Positions 35,451 to 44,290 of a stretch of 64,000 bases of DNA are shown one piece after another (position 1 is the stretch's first letter; every line of letters begins with the position of its first letter). The notes beneath the pieces were generated by a model. That model did no database searches. It saw nothing but the letters and a program-made list of their open reading frames with translations, and was not told where the DNA came from. Source of the DNA: CAUPWF01 sp964369775 (GTDB taxonomy: Bacteria; Bacillota; Clostridia; Lachnospirales; Lachnospiraceae); NCBI GenBank assembly GCA_964369775.1, contig CAYJHQ010000006.1, positions 37,282 through 101,281 of the forward strand, given 5' to 3'. The position numbers were made by a program, and so were the translations under genes.

Positions 35451-36191
35451 ATGAAATCATTTTCAATAACAGATGTAGGCATGAAGAGGAAGATTAATCA
35501 AGATTTTATGTATCGTTCAGATAGTGGGATTGGCGAGCTTCCAAACTTATATATCGTTGCGGATGGCATGGGCGGGCACAATGCGGGGGACCAAGCCTCA
35601 GAGTTAGCAATCGAGATAATATGTGATATAATAGAAAATACACCTTTAGATAGTCCGGGACAACTTTTAGCAAAAGCTGTGAAGAAAGCAAATGAAGTTA
35701 TTGTAGATGTTGGAGAAGGCAATAGTGATTTAAATGGTATGGGAACCACAGTTGTGGCAGCCACGGTTTTTAACGACGAGCTTTACTTTGTAAATGTAGG
35801 GGATAGTAGACTATACGTCATAAATGAAGCTATTAAACAGCTATCAAAGGATCATTCTTTAGTAGAAGAAATGGTAAGGCTTGGAGGTATTAAGCCAGAA
35901 GAGGCGAAAAACCATCCAGATAAAAATATTATTACAAGAGCATTAGGGGCAAAAAAAGAGGTTGAAGTAGATCGATTCGAACATAAGTTAAAGGAAAAAG
36001 ACATCATCTTAATGTGTTCAGATGGTTTGACAAACTTAGTGGATGATAGAGAGATTTTTGTAACTGTGCAAAGTAGTAGAGACTTGTTAGAGGCAGGGCA
36101 TAGACTGGTTGACATGGCTAACGAAAGGGGAGGGTCAGACAATATTACAGTTATGCTGATGGAACCAATGGGGAGTGAGGTAAGTATATGA
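35451..36191 (+). CDS. prpC: PP2C-type serine/threonine phosphatase
   Basis: A 246-residue Mn-dependent phosphatase that reverses PrkC signalling. The metal-binding motifs are MKRKINQDF (Asp), VADGMGGHNAGD, GDSRLYV, CSDGLTN and GGSDNITVML. The start follows a moderate GAAAGG. The stop overlaps the kinase start as ATGA, so kinase and phosphatase are made together, the usual Gram-positive arrangement. Confidence 0.95.
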   Translation: MKSFSITDVGMKRKINQDFMYRSDSGIGELPNLYIVADGMGGHNAGDQASELAIEIICDIIENTPLDSPGQLLAKAVKKANEVIVDVGEGNSDLNGMGTTVVAATVFNDELYFVNVGDSRLYVINEAIKQLSKDHSLVEEMVRLGGIKPEEAKNHPDKNIITRALGAKKEVEVDRFEHKLKEKDIILMCSDGLTNLVDDREIFVTVQSSRDLLEAGHRLVDMANERGGSDNITVMLMEPMGSEVSI

Positions 36192-38146
36192 TTGAAATAG
36201 GGACAATGCTAAATAATAGATACGAATTAGTCAAGCAAATTGGGTCAGGCGGAATGGCTGATGTATTCAGAGGAAAAGATTATAAGCTGAGAAGATATGT
36301 AGCAATAAAGATATTAAAGCGAGAGTTTGCAGAAGATGAATCCTTTGTAAAAAAATTCCAGATTGAGGCACAAGCAGCTGCCGGAATCATGCATCCAAAT
36401 ATTGTGAACGTTTATGATGTTGGAGAAGATAGCGGATTAAACTATATGGTTATGGAATTGGTAAATGGTATTACACTGAAAGAATATATAGAAAAGAAAG
36501 AGCGAATCTCAGATAGCGAAGCAATCAGTATAGTGATCCAAATGGCGATGGGTCTGGGAGAAGCGCATAGAAAACAGCTCGTTCATAGAGATGTAAAACC
36601 ACAAAATGTTATGATTTCAAATGATGGGAAGGTAAAGGTTACAGACTTTGGAATTGCAAAGCCGACTACATCTAATACAATTAGTACCAATGTTATGGGG
36701 TCGGTTCACTACACTTCTCCAGAGCAAGCAAGAGGTAGTGCATGCGATGTACAAAGTGATATCTATTCGACAGGAATTACTTTGTATGAGATGGTGACTG
36801 GAACAGTGCCGTTTGACGGAGAGACGACAGTAGCTATAGCAGTAAAACATTTGCAAGAGGATATCTTACCTCCATCAGAATACGTACCAGATATGTATGA
36901 GAGTTTAGAGCAGATTATATTGAAGTGTACGCAAAAGAACCCATCTAGACGTTATGCTAATATGGATGAATTAATAAAAGACTTGAAACAATCGCTTGCA
37001 GATCCAGATGGAGATTTCGTACATACATCGGGTCCTCTTAGCACATATGCTAAAGTTGATGAGGATGAGGATGAGTATGAAGACGAGGAATATGATGGCG
37101 AAGAAGGAGCCGAAGACGTAGATCCAAAAATGAAAAAGGTAGTAAAGGTTCTGACTATCGTAGCAGGGGTTCTTGTAGTAGCTTTTATAGCATTTTTAGC
37201 CTACACTGCATTCGATTTTTTTGGAAATGGTCCAGCGGAGCAACAAGAAGAAAACAGCGATAAGATAGAAGTTCCAGATATTGTAGGGTTAACAGAGGAA
37301 GAGGCGCTAGAAAAATTGAATGAACTTGGGCTAGGACTAAATGCGGTAGCTAGAGAAGAATCACCAAAGTATGAAGAAGGTCAGATCATTTCACAAGAAA
37401 TTGAAGCAGGAGAAATGGTAGATAAAAATACAAGTATTAAAGTAGTGGTAAGCTCAGGTATAGCAGAAAAAACAGTGGTTATTCCAAGTATAACAGGAAT
37501 GAGTGAAGATGAAGGACAAAAAGAATTAAATGACTTGGGATTAAAAGTAGATGCCACATCAGAGTTTAGTGATAGTGTAGAGCAAGGAGACATCATCTCT
37601 GTAAATCCAGCAGAAGGAACAGAAGTAGCAGAAGAGAGTACAGTATTTATTGTGGTGAGTAAAGGGCCAGAGCCAATCGAAAAGGTTTCAGTACCTCAAG
37701 TAACAGGAAAATCACTTTCAGCTGCAAAAAGCGAATTGGAAGGAGTTGGTCTTGCTGTTGCGAGTTCGGAAGAGTACCATGACTCCATTGCAAGTGGTAA
37801 TGTAATCTCCCAAGATATTAGTGCAGGGAAAAACGTAGACGAAGGTACTACAATAAATCTTGTAGTTAGTAAAGGACCAGAGACAAAATATGTTACTGTG
37901 CCAAGTATGATAGGAAAAGATGGAACGGAAGTAAAGGCTGAATTAGAGAGCAATGGTCTTGTGGTTACTGTTAGAGAAGAGAGCAGTACCTCTGTGACAA
38001 AGGGAGTAGTAATTTCAGCTAATGTTCAAGCAGGAGCGCAGGTTCAAGAAGGTTCAACTGTTACTATCGTAGTAAGTAGTGGAAGTAATGAAGTAGAACC
38101 AGAACCAAATCCTGATTCGAATACTGACGCGGAAAATGGTAATTAA
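36188..38146 (+). CDS. prkC: PASTA-domain serine/threonine kinase
   Basis: A 652-residue membrane kinase. The kinase domain covers about 12-275, with glycine loop GSGGMADV, K41, catalytic HRDVKPQN (D135), DFG and the GSVHYTSPEQARG activation segment. A highly acidic juxtamembrane stretch (about 290-312), one helix (about 320-342) and four extracellular PASTA repeats (about 355-635) follow, then a short Asn/Pro/Glu-rich tail. PASTA repeats bind muropeptides or lipid II, so the kinase reports wall status. Starts by ATGA overlap with prpC. Confidence 0.95.
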   Translation: MIEIGTMLNNRYELVKQIGSGGMADVFRGKDYKLRRYVAIKILKREFAEDESFVKKFQIEAQAAAGIMHPNIVNVYDVGEDSGLNYMVMELVNGITLKEYIEKKERISDSEAISIVIQMAMGLGEAHRKQLVHRDVKPQNVMISNDGKVKVTDFGIAKPTTSNTISTNVMGSVHYTSPEQARGSACDVQSDIYSTGITLYEMVTGTVPFDGETTVAIAVKHLQEDILPPSEYVPDMYESLEQIILKCTQKNPSRRYANMDELIKDLKQSLADPDGDFVHTSGPLSTYAKVDEDEDEYEDEEYDGEEGAEDVDPKMKKVVKVLTIVAGVLVVAFIAFLAYTAFDFFGNGPAEQQEENSDKIEVPDIVGLTEEEALEKLNELGLGLNAVAREESPKYEEGQIISQEIEAGEMVDKNTSIKVVVSSGIAEKTVVIPSITGMSEDEGQKELNDLGLKVDATSEFSDSVEQGDIISVNPAEGTEVAEESTVFIVVSKGPEPIEKVSVPQVTGKSLSAAKSELEGVGLAVASSEEYHDSIASGNVISQDISAGKNVDEGTTINLVVSKGPETKYVTVPSMIGKDGTEVKAELESNGLVVTVREESSTSVTKGVVISANVQAGAQVQEGSTVTIVVSSGSNEVEPEPNPDSNTDAENGN

Positions 38147-38156
38147 GGGAAACAAT

Positions 38157-39035
38157 ATGATTGGTAAAATAGTAAAAGGAATCGCCGGATTCTACTACGT
38201 TGATGTAGTAGAATCCGGTATTTATGAATGTAAGGCGAAGGGTATTTTTCGAAAAGAAAAGAAAAAACCACTGGTAGGAGATAACGTAGAAATTGATATT
38301 ATAGATTCAAAAGAATATAAAGGTAATATTATAGAGATACTGCCTCGTGAAAATGAACTTATTCGCCCTTTAGTAGCAAATGTAGATCAAGCTATGGTGG
38401 TTTTTTCAATTACACAACCCAAACCACACTTTAATCTTTTGGATCGATTTCTTGTAATGATGGAAGAAAAAGAGATTCCTACCATAATTGTATTTAACAA
38501 AAAAGACATCGCGACAGAATCAGAGATTCAAGAATTAAGAGATGTATATAAATCGACTCCTTACACACTAGTCTTTAGTAGTGGGGAAACCGAGGAGAAA
38601 ATAGAAACAATTAAAGAGTTGCTAAAAGGAAAAACAACCGTAATAGCAGGGCCATCGGGAGTGGGTAAATCTACAATTATTAATGCGATTTGTCCAGAAG
38701 CTAAGATGGAAACAGGAGAGATTAGTGAAAAGATTCAAAGAGGGAAGCATACTACGAGGCACTCAGAGCTATTTACAATAGATAAAGGGAGCTACATAAT
38801 GGATACGCCAGGCTTTAGTTCTCTATACGTAAATGATTTTGAGAAAGAAGAATTGAAGTTTTTCTTTCCGGAGTTTAACGAAGTAGAAAAGCCATGCCAG
38901 TTCAATGGTTGCAATCATATACATGAACCGAAATGTGCAATTAAAGATAAGGTAGAAGAAGGAAAGATACACAAGGTAAGATATGAAAATTATAAAGAAA
39001 TGTACAAAGAACTAGAAGAAAGGAAACGATATTAA
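38157..39035 (+). CDS. rsgA: Ribosome small-subunit GTPase RsgA
   Basis: A 292-residue circularly permuted GTPase in late 30S maturation. An OB-fold domain covers 1-70, the GTPase core has the permuted motifs FNKKD (G4), GPSGVGKST (G1) and DTPGF (G3), and the zinc domain near the C-terminus has Cys/His residues in KPCQFNGCNHIHEPKCAI. ATG 38157 follows AAGGGA at 6 nt; an in-frame ATG at 38136 lies inside prkC. A perfect 14-bp hairpin lies at 38185-38218. Confidence 0.95.
   Translation: MIGKIVKGIAGFYYVDVVESGIYECKAKGIFRKEKKKPLVGDNVEIDIIDSKEYKGNIIEILPRENELIRPLVANVDQAMVVFSITQPKPHFNLLDRFLVMMEEKEIPTIIVFNKKDIATESEIQELRDVYKSTPYTLVFSSGETEEKIETIKELLKGKTTVIAGPSGVGKSTIINAICPEAKMETGEISEKIQRGKHTTRHSELFTIDKGSYIMDTPGFSSLYVNDFEKEELKFFFPEFNEVEKPCQFNGCNHIHEPKCAIKDKVEEGKIHKVRYENYKEMYKELEERKRY
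38185..38218 (+). repeat. Perfect hairpin inside the rsgA coding start
   Basis: CCGGATTCTACTAC (38185-38198) and GTAGTAGAATCCGG (38205-38218) are exact reverse complements around GTTGAT, 28 nt after the start codon. It has no T tract after it. Confidence 0.88.
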
Positions 39036-39037
39036 AG

Positions 39038-39703
39038 ATGAAAAAAAATGTATTAGCGCCATCGATTTTAGCGGCAGATTTTAGTAAATTAGGAGAAGAG
39101 ATTAAGATTACAGAAGAAAATGGGGCTACGTACCTGCATTTTGATGTAATGGATGGGCAATTTGTTCCGAATATATCATTTGGCCCAGCTGTGTTACAAT
39201 CAATAAAAAAGGTGACGAACCAAGTGATAGATGTACATTTTATGGTAGAAGATCCAATACGTTTTTTTGAGACATTTCAAAAAGCAGGGGCTGATTCTAT
39301 CACAATCCATTTAGAGCAGTATGAAAATATACAACCAGCTATTGATAAAATAAAAGAATTAGACGTGAAATGTGGAATATCGATTAAGCCTAAAACACCG
39401 ATAGAAGAAGTAATCCCATATTTAGAACAAGTAGACATGGTGCTTGTGATGTGTGTAGAACCAGGTTTTGGTGGGCAGTCTTTTATTCCAGAATCGCTAG
39501 ATAGAATCAAATCATTGCGAAAGAGTATTATAGAAAAAGGGCTAGAGGTAGATATTCAAGTAGATGGTGGCATTTACCTTTCAAATGTAAATGAAGTGTT
39601 AGATGCAGGAGCAAACAATATAGTAGGCGGATCATCTGTATTTAACGGAGACATAGCTGAAAATACAGTAAAATACATGGAGATATTGAATGGAGATGCA
39701 TAA
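39038..39703 (+). CDS. rpe: Ribulose-phosphate 3-epimerase
   Basis: A 221-residue TIM-barrel enzyme interconverting ribulose 5-phosphate and xylulose 5-phosphate. The SILAADFSKLGEE start, HFDVMDGQFVPNISFGP, HFMVEDP, VEPGFGGQSF and VDGGI carry the metal-binding His and Asp residues. It starts 2 bp after rsgA. Besides the pentose phosphate pathway it would serve the xylose and arabinose released by the glycosidases encoded later in the window. Confidence 0.96.
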   Translation: MKKNVLAPSILAADFSKLGEEIKITEENGATYLHFDVMDGQFVPNISFGPAVLQSIKKVTNQVIDVHFMVEDPIRFFETFQKAGADSITIHLEQYENIQPAIDKIKELDVKCGISIKPKTPIEEVIPYLEQVDMVLVMCVEPGFGGQSFIPESLDRIKSLRKSIIEKGLEVDIQVDGGIYLSNVNEVLDAGANNIVGGSSVFNGDIAENTVKYMEILNGDA

Positions 39704-40346
39704 GAGAGCAGTGCTTGTTTGTGGGGGGAGTATAGACAAAGAATTGCTTCAATCTCAAATTAGGGTGGAAGACTTTGTAATAGGTGTGGATAGAGGAGCA
39801 CAAGCATTATTAGAATGCCAGATGAAAATCGATTACATGGTTGGAGACTTTGATAGTATTAAAAAGGAAGTTTTGGAACACATAGAAAAAGACGATAAGA
39901 TTCCTGTGAGAAAATTCCAACCTGAAAAAGATGCCAGTGATACGGAAATAGGCTTACGTTTTGCGATTGAGCTAGGATACAAAGAACTGATACTCATAGG
40001 TGCAACAGGAACAAGACTTGATCATGTATGGGCTAATGTGCAAACCCTTTCAATAGCAAAAGAATATGGAGTAAATGCAAAGATTATAGATTCGTATAAT
40101 CAGATTTCGCTAATAGATAAAAAGGTCCTCTTGAAAAAAGAGCAGTCATTTGGTACCTGCTTTTCTATATTTAGTTTAGGTGGAGCGGTACAAGGATTGA
40201 CGATAAAGGGGGCAAAATATCCTGTAGAAAATGTAGAGCTTACACCGATAAATAGTCTGAGTGTTAGCAATGAATTTGCAAGTGATGAAGTAGAGATTAC
40301 TTATAAAAGTGGGCAGTTAATATTAATGGAGACAAGGGATGAATAA
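39690..40346 (+). CDS. thiN: Thiamine pyrophosphokinase
   Basis: A 218-residue kinase converting thiamine to thiamine diphosphate. The N-terminal domain has GVDRGAQALL and GDFDSI (metal and ATP binding) and KDASDTEIGL; ATGTRLDHVWANV is typical. It overlaps rpe by 14 bp. ATG 39690 is 7 nt from GGAG, better than ATG 39696. The last codons form the left arm of a 22-bp terminator hairpin whose loop holds the stop codon. Confidence 0.94.
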   Translation: MEMHKRAVLVCGGSIDKELLQSQIRVEDFVIGVDRGAQALLECQMKIDYMVGDFDSIKKEVLEHIEKDDKIPVRKFQPEKDASDTEIGLRFAIELGYKELILIGATGTRLDHVWANVQTLSIAKEYGVNAKIIDSYNQISLIDKKVLLKKEQSFGTCFSIFSLGGAVQGLTIKGAKYPVENVELTPINSLSVSNEFASDEVEITYKSGQLILMETRDE

Positions 40347-40372
40347 TCCTTTGTCTCCATTAATATTATTTG
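40318..40372 (+). terminator. Terminator overlapping the thiN stop codon
   Basis: The 22-nt arms 40318-40339 and 40347-40368 pair with a single G-U. The 7-nt loop contains the thiN TAA. A short T run follows on the plus strand. It sits between convergent thiN and the XRE gene and may act in both directions. Confidence 0.8.
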
Positions 40373-40674
40373 ACCAAAGAGTTTAAAATTTTCAGAACAC
40401 TATCAAAAGTATCCGAATCCAATTGGTTTAACAGGTTAGTAGCTTCATTGAGTTTCTGTGGGCGAGAAATATTTGTATTAAAAAATTCTTCTGGAGTCAC
40501 ATCAAGGAACTCGCAAATATAAAAAAAAGTTTGCATGGAAGGGAAAGATTTACCATTTTCTATTTTATTGATATAACTATCACTTTGTCCCAAGGAGAGG
40601 CTCATATCTCGTGCGGAAAGTCCCTTGTGTATTCTTAACTCTGCTAATCTTTTTGCAAAATAATCTTCAAACAT
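40366..40674 (-). CDS. XRE-family transcriptional regulator
   Basis: A 102-residue DNA-binding protein. An N-terminal Cro/cI-type helix-turn-helix covers about 8-65 (LSARDMSLSLGQSDSYINKIENGKSFPS). A short C-terminal helical part with no recognised ligand domain follows. The start follows GGAGG on the minus strand. It is divergent from a GGDEF gene; the shared 153-bp region carries a TCACGTAAT direct repeat, a possible binding site for it. Target and signal are unknown. Confidence 0.88.
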   Translation of the reverse strand: MFEDYFAKRLAELRIHKGLSARDMSLSLGQSDSYINKIENGKSFPSMQTFFYICEFLDVTPEEFFNTNISRPQKLNEATNLLNQLDSDTFDSVLKILNSLVK

Positions 40675-40724
40675 AACTATATTACCTCCATGTATATATA
40701 ATTATATTCTTTGAATACATTTAT

Positions 40725-40764
40725 TCACGTAATCATAATATCAATTAATATTGACTCACGTAAT
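40725..40764. promoter_or_regulatory. TCACGTAAT direct repeat in the divergent promoter region
   Basis: TCACGTAAT at 40725-40733 and 40756-40764, 31 bp apart (about three turns). The second copy overlaps the -35 box of the GGDEF promoter. A regulator binding both could control both genes. Confidence 0.55.
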
Positions 40765-40779
40765 AGGATTCTGTATAAT
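40751..40779 (+). promoter_or_regulatory. Promoter of the second GGDEF gene
   Basis: TTGACT (40751-40756), a 17-bp spacer and TATAAT (40774-40779). Confidence 0.78.
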
Positions 40780-40827
40780 TAAAAAGACAAAGAATTAAAA
40801 TCTGTTTCAAGAAAGAATTATACATAT

Positions 40828-41514
40828 ATGAAGAGAAGAACATTGCAAAGAGTAGATGTACAAGTAATCATTTTATTAACACTGGCTATGATAGGTAGTG
40901 TGAGCTCATACTACTGTGATAGTTTATTTATTCATCCTATAGTTATGATGATTTTAATATATCTTCTAATGTCTACAATTGCGTATTGTATATTCAGGAG
41001 AGTATCTAACCCCAATTTCAAAGATGTGTATAATACAGATTCACTGACACAAGTAAAAAATAGAAACGCATTTGATGCTGATATTTATAATCTAATGGGG
41101 AAGCAAAAGTTTGATGAATTGTATTTGATTATTGCAGATTTGAACAGTCTAAAGAAAGTGAATGATAATTATGGGCATAAAGTAGGTGACTCTTATATAA
41201 TTGCATGCGCACAAGCACTGAGTGTAGAAATGGTAGAAGATTATGTTGTGTATAGGATAGGGGGAGATGAATTCGCTACACTTCTAGAAGCAGAAGAAGG
41301 CAGTGTGAAAAAATATATAGAAGCAGTGAAGGAAAAGTTATCTGTAGAGTATAAAGAGAAAATTCCTTTTGCCTCTGTATCTATGGGTTATGCAAAATGT
41401 AGAAATGGTGGTATTGATAAATGGGAACAATCACGACAAGAAGCAGACCAAGCAATGTATAGTGATAAAAAAAGGTTTTACGAAACCTATAAGGAATTTG
41501 ATGAACGCACATAA
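40828..41514 (+). CDS. Short membrane diguanylate cyclase (GGDEF)
   Basis: A 228-residue protein with two N-terminal helices (about 12-30 and 34-54), a very short linker and a GGDEF domain (about 65-225). The catalytic RIGGDEF is intact, and VNDNYGHKVGD keeps the residues expected for c-di-GMP. The RxxD inhibitory site is missing and no separate sensor domain is present. No clear ribosome-binding site precedes ATG 40828 (the upstream sequence is AT-rich), so the start is less certain. It ends directly against the convergent MFS gene. Confidence 0.86.
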   Translation: MKRRTLQRVDVQVIILLTLAMIGSVSSYYCDSLFIHPIVMMILIYLLMSTIAYCIFRRVSNPNFKDVYNTDSLTQVKNRNAFDADIYNLMGKQKFDELYLIIADLNSLKKVNDNYGHKVGDSYIIACAQALSVEMVEDYVVYRIGGDEFATLLEAEEGSVKKYIEAVKEKLSVEYKEKIPFASVSMGYAKCRNGGIDKWEQSRQEADQAMYSDKKRFYETYKEFDERT

Positions 41515-42690
41515 TCAACGTTTCATGTCAGCGTATTTTCTAATTACTATCATAGCGATTAGAAAAAAAATACCAGCAGAGATAAAAGGTAATGTGTTCC
41601 CAAAATCATAGATAAAGCCAGCATAAAGTGCACCGATAATCATTCCCAAAGATTTCATAGAGTTGTAAAACCCCATAACCATGTTGCTGTCTTCTTTCAT
41701 TGAATCAACAGCACAGATATTCTGTAGAATGGGTTGATAAATTGCATTAAATCCAAAAAATACCAACACAATTAGTGTGTAAATTAAAAAAACATCAATG
41801 AGACCAAGTGACAATATAGTAAGCGAGCAGCCTAGAAAAATAAAAGCAATATTTTTTTTGAAGTTCGTCTTATTCAAAAGCCATACGCAGATGGTCATAT
41901 TGGCAATCAATGAAATCACCCCTACAATCGCTTTTATAGTTCCATTGTATGCAGAACTTAATTCGAAAACATCATTCAAATAGTAGTTGAATGATTGATC
42001 AAAGCAGGTAGTTGCAAGACTTGAAATGAATACACATAAAAATACTAATACATAAGCAGGTGTCATGAATTTTTTCGCATCCATAAATGCGTTAAAAGGA
42101 TTGGCATCTTTTCTGAAAGAAAAAGGAATCCCTTTTTCCTTATCATCTTCTAGTAGAATCATAAACAATATCCCACAAGCCGCTAAAGTGACAATTTGTA
42201 AAATAAAGGCACTGTAAAAAGAATGAACTCCTACGAAGCCACCGATGAAATAACCGAAAGCAGTAGATACAACATTTATAGATGCAGAAGTTGCTAGGTA
42301 ACTAGCTTTTTTATCTTCCGGAGCTTTGGCAAGAATATATGTCAAGTAGCTAACCATGATTCCACCGACAAAAAAACCAGCAAATAATCTAGCAATTAAG
42401 ATGGTTGGAATCGTTGTGAATACAATAAACATTATTTGTCCAAGTGCATAGCCGATACAACAGATACCAAGAACCATACGACTACCTAGTCTCTTAACTT
42501 GTTTTGCCCACATTGGAGAAAAGAGAAAATTACTAAATGCCATACCAGCGAAAAATAAACCAAAGCTGTAACTTTCAAGATCTAATGCTTGAATTAAAGT
42601 AGGGGTAACAGGATGGGCAAAGTTAGCTGCCATAGTTTGGATGGCGGATAGAATAAAGAAAAATATAAATGTTAGTTTCACTTGTTTCAC
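41515..42690 (-). CDS. MFS transporter (drug-efflux-like)
   Basis: A 391-residue protein with about 12 membrane helices of the major facilitator superfamily. The loop between helices 2 and 3 has the usual basic Gly/Arg-rich motif (KRLGSRMVLG). It resembles multidrug or tetracycline-type exporters, but no substrate can be stated. The start is GTG, 8 nt after AAGGAG on the minus strand. Its stop abuts the stop of the convergent GGDEF gene with no terminator between. Confidence 0.85.
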   Translation of the reverse strand: MKQVKLTFIFFFILSAIQTMAANFAHPVTPTLIQALDLESYSFGLFFAGMAFSNFLFSPMWAKQVKRLGSRMVLGICCIGYALGQIMFIVFTTIPTILIARLFAGFFVGGIMVSYLTYILAKAPEDKKASYLATSASINVVSTAFGYFIGGFVGVHSFYSAFILQIVTLAACGILFMILLEDDKEKGIPFSFRKDANPFNAFMDAKKFMTPAYVLVFLCVFISSLATTCFDQSFNYYLNDVFELSSAYNGTIKAIVGVISLIANMTICVWLLNKTNFKKNIAFIFLGCSLTILSLGLIDVFLIYTLIVLVFFGFNAIYQPILQNICAVDSMKEDSNMVMGFYNSMKSLGMIIGALYAGFIYDFGNTLPFISAGIFFLIAMIVIRKYADMKR

Positions 42691-42838
42691 AGTTGGAACT
42701 CCTTAATATAGTAAATTTGATACTTCCTCATTCTAGCACTTTACACATATATTGTCTATAAATGAAAAGTGATTCGTAAGGGACTGCTTTGAATCATAAT
42801 GAAGATAGAAGAAAAAAATATGTAGTAGTACTAGAAAC

Positions 42839-42869
42839 ACCCAAAATCTACCAAAAAATACCCAAAATC
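42839..42869 (+). promoter_or_regulatory. ACCCAAAATC direct repeats, 21 bp apart (candidate activator site)
   Basis: ACCCAAAATC at 42839-42848 and 42860-42869, with a partial ACCAAAA copy halfway at 42850. The pair lies just upstream of a weak promoter (TAGTTT 42874-42879, 17 bp, TATGAT 42897-42902). The AraC-type regulator encoded in this operon is a candidate binder. Confidence 0.55.
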
Positions 42870-42933
42870 AATCTAGTTTTAAAATAGGAAATAGATTATG
42901 ATTAATCCAACAAGAACGCAAGGAGGATTAGAG

Positions 42934-44217
42934 ATGAGAAAGAAATTAGTAAGTGCACTTTTGGGGGTGGCAATTATTGCTACGATATTAGCTGGATGCG
43001 GATCAAATGGAAGTGAATCAGAGAGTGGTTCTTCAGAAGGTGGTGGAGATGATAAGGTTAGCTTGAAAATTATGGTTATGTCTGAGGACAGTAATAGGCA
43101 AGCGATTTATCAAGATTATTACACTAAAGTTACAGAAGAGTTTCCTAACTATGATATTGAGTTTGAACTACCTGGAAGTGAAGATAACTATAATAGTAAG
43201 TTGACAGTATATAACTCTTCTGAAACATTACCAGATATTTTTTGGGGGAGAGACATTGTATATCAGGCAGGAAATGCATTGCCACTTACTGATATCATCG
43301 AAGAGGATGGCTTTATAGATAATTATACCAATCCATCAGCATTGATTCCAGCACCAGATGGAGAAATCTATTGCTTGAGTGCCGGCACAGACTCATATTT
43401 TGCAGGACCAATCTTCTATAACAAAGATATTTTTGAAAAAGAAGGACTCACAATGCCGGATAGCTATGAAGGATTTGTAGAGCTAGTAACAACTTTAAAA
43501 GAAAAAGGATATACACCGATTTCGGCAACTGCTTGGGCGGTACAAAACTTCTTGCTTGCAGATTTAATTGCAGTAGATAATCCAGAGACAATGGGTAAGT
43601 TACAAAGTGGAGAGATTGATTTTGAAGATTCTAGTGTAGTAGCAGGAGTTGAAAAATTAGATGAACTTACAAAATTAGGTGCGTTCCCAACAGATGTTAC
43701 ATCTATAGAACAACAAGTACACGAACAGTTATTCTTAGATGGAAATGCCGCGATGATTTATCATCCAGTATGGGTATATCCTGCAATTGAAACCGCAGAT
43801 TTCGAAATAGGATTTGATTACTTACCAGAAGTCTTTGGCGCCGAAAATGTTGTAAATGCTTGGGGATCTGCAACAGGTGGTGGATTTATGATTTCAAAAG
43901 ATACAAAGCATCAAGAAGCTGCAGTAGAAGTTGCTGAGTGGATGGTAATGCAAGATGCGGAGTATTGGAAAAACGTAGCTGGCAATGCAACAGCAATTGA
44001 AGGATACGATACTTTACCAGAAGATTCACCAGAAGTAAATACATACATTTATGATAAGATGAAGAGCGACTCAACAGTGGTGTATCCAAACTATCCAACA
44101 AATTTCATGAACCAAGGTCAACAGTCTGAGTATGCTACAAATTTAGAAAAATTATTAACTGGACAAATGACAGCAGAAGAATTTGGAACAAGCATGAATT
44201 CTGTATTAGGTGAGTAA
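42934..44217 (+). CDS. Carbohydrate ABC transporter binding lipoprotein
   Basis: A 427-residue family 1 solute-binding protein with a lipoprotein signal peptide ending LAGC (Cys near residue 21) and a Gly/Ser/Glu-rich linker. The fold is that of oligosaccharide-binding proteins (UgpB/MalE type). ATG 42934 follows AGGAGG (42921-42926). Two permeases follow, but no ATPase gene. The ligand is probably a fructan- or arabinan-type oligosaccharide, judging from the GH172 enzyme at the operon end; this is inference. Confidence 0.88.
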   Translation: MRKKLVSALLGVAIIATILAGCGSNGSESESGSSEGGGDDKVSLKIMVMSEDSNRQAIYQDYYTKVTEEFPNYDIEFELPGSEDNYNSKLTVYNSSETLPDIFWGRDIVYQAGNALPLTDIIEEDGFIDNYTNPSALIPAPDGEIYCLSAGTDSYFAGPIFYNKDIFEKEGLTMPDSYEGFVELVTTLKEKGYTPISATAWAVQNFLLADLIAVDNPETMGKLQSGEIDFEDSSVVAGVEKLDELTKLGAFPTDVTSIEQQVHEQLFLDGNAAMIYHPVWVYPAIETADFEIGFDYLPEVFGAENVVNAWGSATGGGFMISKDTKHQEAAVEVAEWMVMQDAEYWKNVAGNATAIEGYDTLPEDSPEVNTYIYDKMKSDSTVVYPNYPTNFMNQGQQSEYATNLEKLLTGQMTAEEFGTSMNSVLGE

Positions 44218-44228
44218 AATAGACGTAC

Positions 44229-44265
44229 ATAGCCTGCGCGTACAAATGTATCGCAGGCTATTTTT
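44229..44265 (+). terminator. Intercistronic terminator-like hairpin after the binding-protein gene
   Basis: ATAGCCTGCG (44229-44238) and CGCAGGCTAT (44252-44261) pair perfectly around a 13-nt loop that holds a TACA/TGTA mini-stem; T5 follows. Partial read-through would favour binding protein over permeases. Confidence 0.82.
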
Positions 44266-44290
44266 ATAAAAAGAGATAGGAGACGAGTGC

